DNA from: Nitrospinota bacterium
GTDB lineage: Bacteria > Nitrospinota_A > JADGAW01
Direction: 5' to 3'
Assembly: GCA_015231815.1 (NCBI GenBank)
Contig: JADGAW010000016.1
Coordinates: 1 to 20,181 of the forward strand
DNA: 20,181 nt
The notes under the pieces are model-generated. The model made no database searches. It had not been told where the DNA came from and saw only the letters and a program-made list of their open reading frames with translations. Each line of letters begins with the position of its first letter. Position 1 is the first letter of the stretch. Both the position numbers and the translations under genes were made by a program. Below are positions 7,235 through 13,948 of the stretch, piece by piece.

Positions 7235-8461
7235 ATGAAAAAGAAAATTGTTCACGTAATTGGTATTGGGGATAATGGGAAAGATTCACTTAAAGGAAGT
7301 TTAATTGACATAATTTATAGAGCTGAAATTCTTTTTGGTGGTAAAAGACATCTGGAGTTTTTTACTGATTTTGTTGCAGAAAAGGTAATTATTGACAAGA
7401 AACTTTCAGCGGCTGTTGAAAAACTTAATAAGAGCACGTATAAATCGGCAGTAGTTTTGGTTTCAGGAGACCCATTTTTTTACGGACTGGGAAAGTATCT
7501 GGTAAAAAATCTTCAAAATGTCCTCTTAAAATTTTATCCCAACCTCTCCTCATTTCAACTTGCCTTTGCTGCCATCAAAATGAACTGGGATGACGCACAT
7601 CTGGTGAGTTTACATTCAAAAAAGAAAGAAACTCTCCTCCCTGTATTGAAAGAAAAAACAAAGGTTGCCCTGCTAACCGACAATGAAAATACTCCGGCAG
7701 TTATTGCACAATATATTCAAAAACATTTTGACTCACCTTTTACCTGTTATGTTTGTGAAAACCTTGGAGGAAAAAAAGAAAAAATAACGAAAGGTACCCT
7801 GAAGAAGATTTCCTCCCTCGAATTTTCTCCCCTCAATGTTGTCATACTCATAAACAATAAGAAAAGCCTTCAAGAAAATGCTCCTTTCTCTGGAATTGAT
7901 GATAACAATTTTCACCAAAGAAAACCTTCTTCCGGTCTAATCACCAAGTCTGAAGTTAGGGCTGTTTGTCTTTCAAAGATGCAAATAGAAGTTAATTCCA
8001 CCATTTGGGATATTGGATCTGGCTCAGGTTCAATATCAATTGAAGCTGCATCATTTGCTCATAAAGGAAAGGTTTTTTCCTTTGAAAAGAATAAAAAGGA
8101 TTGGGAAATTATTAACAAAAATATTAAGAAATTTGGAATGAACCATTGCACAGCTATCTTAGGAAAAGCACCGGAAACCTTTAAAAAGCTTACTGAGCAA
8201 CCAGATATCATTTTTATTGGCGGAAGTGGCGGAAACATGGAGTCCATATTACAAACTGGAATAAAACGTTTAAAGTCTGGTGGAAGAATTGTTGTTAATG
8301 TGATTACCCTTGAAAACCTTCAGGCGGCAATGACGACATTAAATTCAATGAAATTTTCTTATTCTATTGTTTCTTTAAACATCTCCCGCTCAAAACCCAT
8401 TCTCAATTTAACTCGATTTGAACCCCTAACCCCGGTATATATATTGTATGGAAAAAAATAA
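7235..8461 (+). CDS. cbiET: Fused CbiE-CbiT: precorrin-6Y C5,15-methyltransferase (decarboxylating)
   Basis: Bifunctional corrin-ring enzyme (CobL-type fusion), 408 aa. The N-terminal CbiE half (about 1-210) has the tetrapyrrole methyltransferase features VIGIGDNGKDSL, VVLVSGDPFFYGLG (GDP at 78-80) and the C5-methylation fold. The C-terminal CbiT half (about 230-408) is a Rossmann methyltransferase with GLITKSEVRAVCLSKM (234 onward), WDIGSGSGSISIEAA (SAM loop 261-266), FIGGSGGNMESILQ and LKSGGRIVVNVITLENL; it methylates C15 and decarboxylates the ring. A longer frame opens at 7157 inside cbiD, but homology starts at MKKKIVHVIG, so the ATG at 7235, 4 bases after the cbiD stop, is the start. 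The 3' end overlaps cbiL by 14 bases. No Shine-Dalgarno sequence is evident. Confidence 0.95.
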   Translation: MKKKIVHVIGIGDNGKDSLKGSLIDIIYRAEILFGGKRHLEFFTDFVAEKVIIDKKLSAAVEKLNKSTYKSAVVLVSGDPFFYGLGKYLVKNLQNVLLKFYPNLSSFQLAFAAIKMNWDDAHLVSLHSKKKETLLPVLKEKTKVALLTDNENTPAVIAQYIQKHFDSPFTCYVCENLGGKKEKITKGTLKKISSLEFSPLNVVILINNKKSLQENAPFSGIDDNNFHQRKPSSGLITKSEVRAVCLSKMQIEVNSTIWDIGSGSGSISIEAASFAHKGKVFSFEKNKKDWEIINKNIKKFGMNHCTAILGKAPETFKKLTEQPDIIFIGGSGGNMESILQTGIKRLKSGGRIVVNVITLENLQAAMTTLNSMKFSYSIVSLNISRSKPILNLTRFEPLTPVYILYGKK

Positions 8462-9182
8462 CATTGGAACATTTTATGGGCTTGGTGTCGGCCCGGGAGA
8501 CCCCAAACTCATTACCCTCAAAGCCCTTGAAATCATTCAAGCAGTAGATATTGTTTTTATTCCCGTAAAAAAGGAGGGAAGCGAAAGCTATGCTTTTAAT
8601 ATTGTTAAGGAATATGTTCGTCCAGAAACTCAAGAGATAATAGAACTCGTTTTTCCTATGGTAAAGGATAAAGAAACTCTGCTGAGTTCCTGGGATAAAG
8701 CTTCTGAGACAGTTTTTACCTTAATAAATGAAGGAAAGAGTGCTGCTTTTATAACTGAAGGTGATCCATTCTTTTACAGCACCTTTATTTATCTTTTTGA
8801 ACGGTTAAAAAATAAAGTTCCGCAAGAAAAGATTGAAGTAGTTCCTGGAATTACTGCTTTTAATGCATCTGCATCCACTTCAGGTTTTTCTGTTGCCAAT
8901 GCTAATGACCGACTCATTGTTTTGCCATCAACCTATGGAGTTGAAAAACTAGGAGAATATTTGTTGGAGTTTGAAACAATAATTCTCATGAAGGTAAACT
9001 CCGTTATGGAACAAGTAATAGAAAAAATCCGTGAGTATAACCTTGAGAAGAGTTTTGTCTTTGTTGAGCGTTGCGGAAGACCGGAAGAAAGAATTATTAC
9101 AACCATCAATGAACTGAAAGAAACAAAAATTAACTACCTTTCTCTCATTATTATTCATAGTAAAAAGCATAACAACAGATGA
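8448..9182 (+). CDS. cbiL: Cobalt-factor II / precorrin-2 C20-methyltransferase CbiL (CobI)
   Basis: Methylates C20 of (cobalt-)sirohydrochlorin, an early step of corrin synthesis. The protein has 244 aa, the usual length. Tetrapyrrole methyltransferase motifs are in order: FYGLGVGPGDPKLITLKA (9-26), EGDPFFYSTF (104-113, the SAM-binding loop), VVPGITAFNASASTSG (131-146) and VFVERCGRPEERI near the C-terminus. The spacing of VKDKETLLSSWDKA and the PGITAFNASAS form favour CbiL/CobI over CbiF or CbiH. The start overlaps cbiET by 14 bases, and its stop overlaps the next start as ATGA, indicating strong translational coupling. With CbiD and CbiG beside it, the cobalt-containing substrate is more likely. 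Confidence 0.92.
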   Translation: MEKNNIGTFYGLGVGPGDPKLITLKALEIIQAVDIVFIPVKKEGSESYAFNIVKEYVRPETQEIIELVFPMVKDKETLLSSWDKASETVFTLINEGKSAAFITEGDPFFYSTFIYLFERLKNKVPQEKIEVVPGITAFNASASTSGFSVANANDRLIVLPSTYGVEKLGEYLLEFETIILMKVNSVMEQVIEKIREYNLEKSFVFVERCGRPEERIITTINELKETKINYLSLIIIHSKKHNNR

Positions 9183-10273
9183 AAACCAAAAAAAGGTGTG
9201 CTTTTGTTGCAATAACAATCAATGGAGCTAAAAATGCTCTTGCCTTAAATAAATCTTTTGAGGGAACAACTTTTATCCCTGAAAAATTCAGGAAAAAAAT
9301 AAATATTAAAGAAAGCAACATTTCTTTTTTCAAAACAACCTCAAAGGAACTTATAAAAGAAATATTCAATCAGTACGAACAAATTGTCTGGTTTGGTGCT
9401 CTGGGGGTTTTAGTTCGCTTTATAGGTCCTCTGCTACAAGACAAAAAAACTGACCCCGCAGTAATATCAATTGATGAACAAGGAACATTTGTTATCAGCG
9501 TAGTTTCAGGGCATTTAGGAGGAGCAAATAAATTATCCGAAGAAATTGCAGAAAAAATCAGTGCTACTCCTGTTATTACTACAGCATCCGATGTTTCACA
9601 TACTATAGCTGTTGACCTCCTTGGTTCAGAATTTAACTGGAAATGTGAAAAGTACGAAAATATTACAAAAGTGAGCGCATCTGTTGTAAATGGTGAAAAG
9701 GTTGCAATTATTCAAACAACAGGAGAAAGGAACTGGTGGAAGTATAAAGAGAAATTACCAAGTAATTTATTGGTACTGAAATCCTTCGATGGGGTTAATA
9801 TTAATCATTATGACGCATTTCTTTTTATAACTGATGAAGAGAACAATATTTCTAAGGACTTACATAATAAAATTGTCATGTATCGTCCTAAGAGCTTAAT
9901 TGTTGGTATCGGTTGTAATAGAAATACTCCATTGAATGAAATTGAAGATGCAATTTTTCAAACTCTGAAAAAAAACAATTTAAGCTTTCATTCTGTGAGA
10001 AACCTTGCAACTATTGATAAAAAAAGAAACGAAAAAGCTTTTATTCAGTTTTCAGAAAAATATAACCTTCCTTTCCGTTATTTTACTCCCCAAGAGTTAA
10101 ATAGCATTAAGATACCTAATCCATCTGAATATTCGTTAAAATATGTAAAAGCTCAAGGAGTGGCAGAACCTGCGGCTTTATTAAGTGCTAAAACTGCCAC
10201 TTTATTACAGGAAAAAGTAAAATTCACGAATGTCACGATTGCGATTGCCCGCATAGAATTTGAGAATAACTAA
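9179..10273 (+). CDS. cbiG: Cobalt-precorrin-5A hydrolase CbiG
   Basis: Opens the ring lactone of cobalt-precorrin-5A with loss of a two-carbon fragment (acetaldehyde), a step unique to the anaerobic cobalamin route. The protein has 364 aa. The CbiG N-terminal and central parts are shown by WFGALGVLVRFIGPLLQDKKTDPAVISIDEQG, VVSGHLGGANKLSEEIAE and TPVITTASDVSHTIAVDLLG. The C-terminal CobE/GbiG domain shows LIVGIGCNRNTPLNEIEDAI, SVRNLATIDKKRNEKAF and VAEPAALLSA. The start overlaps the cbiL stop by 4 bases (ATGA). It is the last recognised corrin gene in the cluster; cbiF, cbiH, cbiJ, cbiC, cbiA and the chelatase are not in this window. Confidence 0.95.
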   Translation: MKTKKRCAFVAITINGAKNALALNKSFEGTTFIPEKFRKKINIKESNISFFKTTSKELIKEIFNQYEQIVWFGALGVLVRFIGPLLQDKKTDPAVISIDEQGTFVISVVSGHLGGANKLSEEIAEKISATPVITTASDVSHTIAVDLLGSEFNWKCEKYENITKVSASVVNGEKVAIIQTTGERNWWKYKEKLPSNLLVLKSFDGVNINHYDAFLFITDEENNISKDLHNKIVMYRPKSLIVGIGCNRNTPLNEIEDAIFQTLKKNNLSFHSVRNLATIDKKRNEKAFIQFSEKYNLPFRYFTPQELNSIKIPNPSEYSLKYVKAQGVAEPAALLSAKTATLLQEKVKFTNVTIAIARIEFENN

Positions 10274-10281
10274 AAAACATT

Positions 10282-11727
10282 ATGGCTCAATATTTAAAAT
10301 ACTTTTCTTTTCGACTTTTTTTTGTCCTTTTGCTTTTCTTTCCTGCGATATATATATTTGAGAATTTTGATTTTATAGAATATTCAAGGTTTTTAGGGGG
10401 AGACGACAAGCTATTTTTACTCCTTATTTTTTTATTTCTTTTTCTTATTGCATCTCTTACTTTGGATTTTATTGGAAAACAAAGAGTTCATCACCGATTA
10501 GAGAAAGTAAAGGAAAAAAGGGAAATAAACCTTAAAGAAATTCTGGCACATTTTGAACGCCTATATTCCACAACTTTTTCGGCATTTTTCACACCACAAT
10601 CTGGTGATACTCTCAGAAAAAAGGTAATAGGACAGTTTGCTGATTTGTTAACTGCCGATTTATCCGGGAATGTTTATTCGAAAAATATATTAAAAAATGC
10701 AATTATTTCTGGAGTAGCCACAAAAAATGTACAAAATTATTTAACAAAGACGTTATGTAAACAGCCAACCCTTAAAGAGAATGACCTTATTTGTGCTGAA
10801 ATTATATTTAAGGAAACAAACAATAGTGATCTTTTTGAAAAAATAGTTGATGAATATTTAACTCGACGCTCTACAGGAATTATGGCACGGAATATTTATA
10901 AGGTAGCGTTGGAAAACGATCACAAAAAATCTTCTGATATTGTTCTCCTGCTATTAAAAGAATATAAAGGGAAGAAAGAGGTTGATGATCTTGGACGTTT
11001 GGTACTTGAGTTTAATGCTGAAAACAAAAAGAATCTTATTGAACAGACTGATTTACTTATAAAGGGACTTGACCAAAGTAAAACAATTAATGAACAAGAG
11101 TTGAGTGTTCCCCAAAAATACTTAATAAATGATGCAAGTGAAATAAGGAGAGAAACAAAAGTTATTCAGCTTGATTCTATACATAAAGAAAAAGAAGACA
11201 GTGAACGTGATATTTCTGTAAAACCGATTAAGAATAAAGAAAATGAGTTAAACGGTAAAACAAGTAATAGTAAAAGAAAACTCCTGCCCATTATTTTCTT
11301 CTTGTCAATAATATTTGTGCTTTTGGTGCTGATATTTAATAATAATGAGCCCAATGAGCCAGTTATAGAGACAAAAGTTGAGGAAGTAATTCCTGAAAAA
11401 GCAGATAAGCCTAAAGATATTATTAAAAGCACCGATACGAATGAAGTGCATTCAGATAAACCCTTTACCATTCAACTTGCAGCTTTTAAAAATAAAGGTG
11501 ATGCAAACTTATTCATGAAGGGCATCAAACAACATCAAAAAGCAGTTTATGTGAATGTTAAAGTGGGTGAAAAGAACAGAAGTAGCTGGTATCGTGTAAG
11601 GTTAGGTTTTTTTGATAATCAAACCGATGCGAGAGCATTTGCTGAAAAATTAAAAGAAGAAGGAAAAATCGGGAGTTTTTATATTACGTCTTTTGAAGGT
11701 GGAAAATGGAATGTTGGAGAAAATTAA
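10282..11727 (+). CDS. Membrane protein with C-terminal SPOR domain
   Basis: Predicted inner-membrane protein, 481 aa, whose C-terminal SPOR domain (about residues 393-472) should bind peptidoglycan stripped of stem peptides at division sites. The SPOR pattern is visible as PFTIQLAAFKNKGDANLFMKGI, then SSWYRVRLGFFDNQTDARAFAEKLKEEG. Two hydrophobic helices lie near the N-terminus (about 11-27 and 43-62). A long, charged, mostly helical region follows (about 66-330) and may contain TPR-like or HEAT-like helices, but I cannot assign it. A third membrane helix (about 333-352) and an acidic, Lys/Pro-rich spacer precede the SPOR domain. With three membrane segments the central part should be cytoplasmic and the SPOR domain periplasmic. 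It begins 8 bases after cbiG, so it probably shares that transcript although its role is unrelated. No Shine-Dalgarno sequence is visible. Confidence 0.82.
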   Translation: MAQYLKYFSFRLFFVLLLFFPAIYIFENFDFIEYSRFLGGDDKLFLLLIFLFLFLIASLTLDFIGKQRVHHRLEKVKEKREINLKEILAHFERLYSTTFSAFFTPQSGDTLRKKVIGQFADLLTADLSGNVYSKNILKNAIISGVATKNVQNYLTKTLCKQPTLKENDLICAEIIFKETNNSDLFEKIVDEYLTRRSTGIMARNIYKVALENDHKKSSDIVLLLLKEYKGKKEVDDLGRLVLEFNAENKKNLIEQTDLLIKGLDQSKTINEQELSVPQKYLINDASEIRRETKVIQLDSIHKEKEDSERDISVKPIKNKENELNGKTSNSKRKLLPIIFFLSIIFVLLVLIFNNNEPNEPVIETKVEEVIPEKADKPKDIIKSTDTNEVHSDKPFTIQLAAFKNKGDANLFMKGIKQHQKAVYVNVKVGEKNRSSWYRVRLGFFDNQTDARAFAEKLKEEGKIGSFYITSFEGGKWNVGEN

Positions 11728-11748
11728 TACAAATATTTTCGTGGGTCA

Positions 11749-11757
11749 TGATATAAT
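11749..11757 (+). promoter_or_regulatory. Extended -10 promoter of tRNA-Glu
   Basis: TGATATAAT is a perfect extended -10 element (TGnTATAAT). Transcription would start near 11764, about 8 bases before the mature tRNA. The lack of a good -35 box is common with extended -10 promoters. Confidence 0.6.
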
Positions 11758-11771
11758 TTCGGGATTTTTAT

Positions 11772-11849
11772 GTCCCTATCGTCTAGCCCGGTCCAGGACA
11801 TCGCCCTTTCACGGCGGTAACGGGGGTTCGAATCCCCCTGGGGACGCCA
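11772..11849 (+). tRNA. tRNA-Glu (anticodon TTC)
   Basis: A complete cloverleaf can be drawn. The acceptor stem pairs GTCCCTA with TGGGGAC (11839-11845), with one G-U pair. The D arm contains CTAGCCCGGTCCAGGAC. The anticodon loop is CTTTCAC with anticodon TTC on a GCC/GGC stem. The T arm is GGGGGTTCGAATCCCCC. The discriminator base is G at 11846 and the CCA end is encoded (11847-11849). The sequence closely resembles the well-known proteobacterial tRNA-Glu. A short frame that reads through this gene is an artefact. Confidence 0.97.
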
Positions 11850-11851
11850 TT

Positions 11852-11884
11852 AAAAAAAATATTTTTTTTGCTTGTTTTTTTTTT
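11852..11884 (+). terminator. Weak AT-only hairpin and T-tract after tRNA-Glu
   Basis: A perfect palindrome of eight A, TA and eight T (11852-11869) is followed by a 10-base T-tract (11875-11884). An AT-only stem is weak, so this may terminate the tRNA transcript only partly; the T-tract also overlaps the promoter of the next gene. Confidence 0.35.
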
Positions 11885-11899
11885 ATTTTTATATATAAT
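11872..11899 (+). promoter_or_regulatory. Probable sigma-70-type promoter of the 209-aa secreted protein gene
   Basis: TTGTTT (11872-11877), a 16-base spacer and TATAAT (11894-11899). Transcription would start near 11906, giving a leader of about 110 bases before the ATG at 12015. The region is extremely AT-rich, so chance matches are easy; the perfect -10 and the isolated transcription unit support it. Confidence 0.5.
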
Positions 11900-11928
11900 A
11901 TCTGAAAATATTAGAATTTAATTTAATT

Positions 11929-12014
11929 TAAAGGAGGTGGTGTTAGAGGAAGCATTAAGGTTTTACATTGTTTTATATCTTTATTTTTTGTTAATTTAAT
12001 TAAGGAATACACTT
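11929..12014 (+). promoter_or_regulatory. Long leader with a perfect Shine-Dalgarno sequence far from the start codon
   Basis: AAAGGAGGTG at about 11930-11939 matches the 16S rRNA anti-Shine-Dalgarno end over its whole length, yet there is no usable start codon at normal distance: GTG at 11940 is only 2 bases away, and TTA and GAG follow. The true start at 12015 has its own weaker site, AAGGA at 12002-12006, 8 bases away. Both sites are preceded by AATTTAATT-type sequence, as if the ribosome-binding segment had been duplicated. A role as a ribosome standby or regulatory site is inference. Confidence 0.5.
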
Positions 12015-12644
12015 ATGAAAAAGTTTTTATGTGCAGCTGTATTATCTGCTGCTTTAATGTTTAGTGTTTCACAAAAAGCTGATGCTGCAGTAACTCTTGA
12101 GTATCCATTATGGGATATGTATGCTGGTGCAAGTGGTGTTAACACTCCAAGTAACGCTTACACAAACATTTTCTGTACTTCAGATCTTGCTGACCAAGCT
12201 ACTTTGAATTTCTACTCTTCAACTGGTGCACAGTTCTACACAACAAGCCAAACTTGGGCTGCTGGTGGATCTTTTGGTTATTTATCAACTGTTGACACTG
12301 CTTTTCATACTGCTGTTGCTGCTATGAGAGATGTTACTGGTGCTACTAACAGTGGTAAATCATACCAGTTTGGTAGATTACAGGTTGTTTTCGCAAACTC
12401 TTCACGAGGTAACATGGATATCATGAGTTCTACTATTGGTACTATGACGAATACTTCAACTACTGATGGTAAACAATTTGCTGGTGGTATGACTGTTCTT
12501 CAAGCTGCAAGTCAACTTACTCTTCAGGAAGATTACACTGCAATTACTGCAGGTAATAATGCTGGATGTTTTGTTGATGTAATTCTTCCAGTTCTTAGCA
12601 ACGCTTCTTTCTCTGTTCCAGGAACTCAAGTTCAGGCACAGTAA
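12015..12644 (+). CDS. Abundant-looking secreted protein of unknown function
   Basis: I do not recognise this 209-aa protein. Residues 1-24 are a classical signal peptide (MKKFLCAAVLSAALMFSVSQ, then KADA with cleavage before AVTLEY). The mature chain of about 185 residues is rich in Thr, Ser, Ala and Gly with few charges, probably beta-rich. The segment NIFCTSDLADQATLNFYSSTGAQFYTTSQTWAAGG resembles the strand-turn-strand rhythm of secreted beta-sandwich domains. Two cysteines (54 and 185) could form a disulfide in the mature protein. Codon choice differs sharply from its neighbours: nearly all Gly are GGT, and Ala and Thr are mostly GCT and ACT, which is typical of very highly expressed genes. 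It has a Shine-Dalgarno site, its own promoter and a strong terminator, so it is a single-gene unit. A surface, sheath or periplasmic binding role is possible, but none is shown. Confidence 0.85.
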   Translation: MKKFLCAAVLSAALMFSVSQKADAAVTLEYPLWDMYAGASGVNTPSNAYTNIFCTSDLADQATLNFYSSTGAQFYTTSQTWAAGGSFGYLSTVDTAFHTAVAAMRDVTGATNSGKSYQFGRLQVVFANSSRGNMDIMSSTIGTMTNTSTTDGKQFAGGMTVLQAASQLTLQEDYTAITAGNNAGCFVDVILPVLSNASFSVPGTQVQAQ

Positions 12645-12658
12645 AAGTATTAAACATA

Positions 12659-12693
12659 AAAAGCCCGGCTTTAAAAAGCCGGGCTTTTTTTTT
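12659..12693 (+). terminator. Strong intrinsic terminator
   Basis: The GC-rich stem GCCCGGC (12663-12669) pairs with GCCGGGC (12678-12684), extended by flanking A/T pairs on both sides with a very small AT loop, then a T-tract of nine (12685-12693). It lies 15 bases after the stop of the secreted protein gene. Confidence 0.95.
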
Positions 12694-12703
12694 GCCTTAA
12701 TAC

Positions 12704-12746
12704 GGTAAAGCCCAATAAATCATAAAAATATTTATTGAGCTTTAAC
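12704..12746. repeat. Long imperfect palindrome between terminator and TPR gene
   Basis: Arms 12704-12720 (GGTAAAGCCCAATAAAT) and 12730-12746 (ATTTATTGAGCTTTAAC) pair at 15 of 17 positions around a 9-base loop. No T-tract follows, so it is not a simple terminator. It may be an operator or an RNA structure in the leader of the TPR lipoprotein gene. Confidence 0.7.
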
Positions 12747-12803
12747 GTTGACGCTCTATATTCATTCAAGACTCAACAATTTATTTACCTTCAAAAACGC
12801 AAA

Positions 12804-13895
12804 ATGAAAAAAATTACCTGCTTTATGTTCTTTCTTTTATTTCTTGGGCTATCTTCTTGTGGAGAAGATAATACCTCATCAGAAAAAATATTCAGTGAGA
12901 AAGATGAAATCCCTTTATACTTCAATATTGCAAATGAGTACATAAGTTTAGGATTATTAGATAAAGCAAGAGAGGAAATTGATCGGGTAATTAAAATAGA
13001 CGCAAAAAACCCTGAATCATATCAACTTTTGGGGTTTATTGATACACTTGAAAATAAATCAGATGAGGCAATTAAAAACTTTGAAAAAGCAATTTCTCTC
13101 GACGACAAATATGCTCAAGCATACCATCTGATTTCCTTAGAATATATAAAACAGGGAAATTTGGAAAAAGCAAAAGAATACTTATTGAAATTAGAAACGT
13201 TTAATCCGGATATATTTACTCTCTCAAATTTAGGGAATGTATATTTTGCTGATAAAAACTATGATGAAGCTGAGAAATACTTAAACAAAGCGATTCAACT
13301 AAATGAAAACTACCATACACCGTATGCAACATTAGCAAAAATAGCAATAAAAGATGGCAAAAATGAAAAAGCAATAGAATACCTCAAGAAAGCTTCGAAA
13401 ATTAAACCCGATTCAATAGATAGTCATGTAACCTTAGGAAATTTATATTTAGGACAGTTTAAGTTAGATGAAGCACAAAAAGAATTTGAGGCTGTCTTAT
13501 CGATTGACCCAGATTTCGTTGATGTTTATAGCCGAATTGCATTTATCTATATTGAAAAAAATATAAATCTTGATAAAGCTGCTGCCTTTATTCAAAAAGG
13601 TATGAAGATTGAAAAAGGTAATGAATTAAAATATCTTGATACTCTGGCTTGGTTAGAATATAGAAAGGGAAACTTTAACAAAGCTAAGGAACATATTGAT
13701 AAACTCCTTGAAGTTGTAAAAGTCAGAACTGAATTTCCACCGACGTATAAGGCACTGGTGTTTTTTCATAAAGGAAACATTGAATATAAACTTAAGAATA
13801 AAAATAGTGCTAAAGAGTATCTTCAAAAAGCTGATGAGAATGGACTTTTGGATAAATATAGCAAACAGTCCAAAGAAATACTGTCAACTCTTTAG
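12804..13895 (+). CDS. TPR-repeat lipoprotein
   Basis: Predicted lipid-anchored protein-interaction scaffold, 363 aa. The ATG at 12804 gives an ideal lipoprotein signal, MKKITCFMFFLLFLGLSSCG, with lipobox LSSC and the acylated Cys at residue 19; a longer frame from 12735 would bury it and is rejected. The rest is nearly all tetratricopeptide repeats, about eight or nine copies of roughly 34 residues. Clear units are YFNIANEYISLGLLDKAREEI, SYQLLGFIDTLENKSDEAI, TLSNLGNVYFADKNYDEAE and HVTLGNLYLGQFKLDEAQ, many ending in a IDP-like turn. Such proteins assemble envelope machines (for example PilF-type pilotins or Bam/exopolysaccharide partners), but no specific relation can be read. It lies 53 bases upstream of alaS and probably shares its transcript. 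There is no good Shine-Dalgarno sequence. Confidence 0.88.
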   Translation: MKKITCFMFFLLFLGLSSCGEDNTSSEKIFSEKDEIPLYFNIANEYISLGLLDKAREEIDRVIKIDAKNPESYQLLGFIDTLENKSDEAIKNFEKAISLDDKYAQAYHLISLEYIKQGNLEKAKEYLLKLETFNPDIFTLSNLGNVYFADKNYDEAEKYLNKAIQLNENYHTPYATLAKIAIKDGKNEKAIEYLKKASKIKPDSIDSHVTLGNLYLGQFKLDEAQKEFEAVLSIDPDFVDVYSRIAFIYIEKNINLDKAAAFIQKGMKIEKGNELKYLDTLAWLEYRKGNFNKAKEHIDKLLEVVKVRTEFPPTYKALVFFHKGNIEYKLKNKNSAKEYLQKADENGLLDKYSKQSKEILSTL

Positions 13896-13912
13896 TTAAG
13901 CATTTCACGTTT

Positions 13913-13940
13913 TTCCTTCATTCTTAATCTTACGAAGGAA
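13913..13940 (+). promoter_or_regulatory. Hairpin that could mask the alaS Shine-Dalgarno sequence
   Basis: TTCCTTC (13913-13919) is exactly complementary to GAAGGAA (13934-13940), with a 14-base loop. The second arm contains the GAAGGA ribosome-binding site 9 bases before the alaS ATG, so pairing would hide it. The pairing is visible; a regulatory use is inference. Confidence 0.45.
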
Positions 13941-13948
13941 TCCCAAAA

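Noticed and set aside
11693..11905. 70-codon frame across the tRNA-Glu gene
   Set aside because: It overlaps the whole tRNA and has no ribosome-binding site or protein-like composition.
11940..11999. Possible 19-codon leader peptide starting GTG just after the perfect Shine-Dalgarno sequence
   Set aside because: The GTG is only 2 bases from GGAGG, too close for initiation, and no other start codon is at proper distance.
12735..12803. Longer start for the TPR lipoprotein
   Set aside because: It would place 23 residues before a perfect lipoprotein signal peptide.
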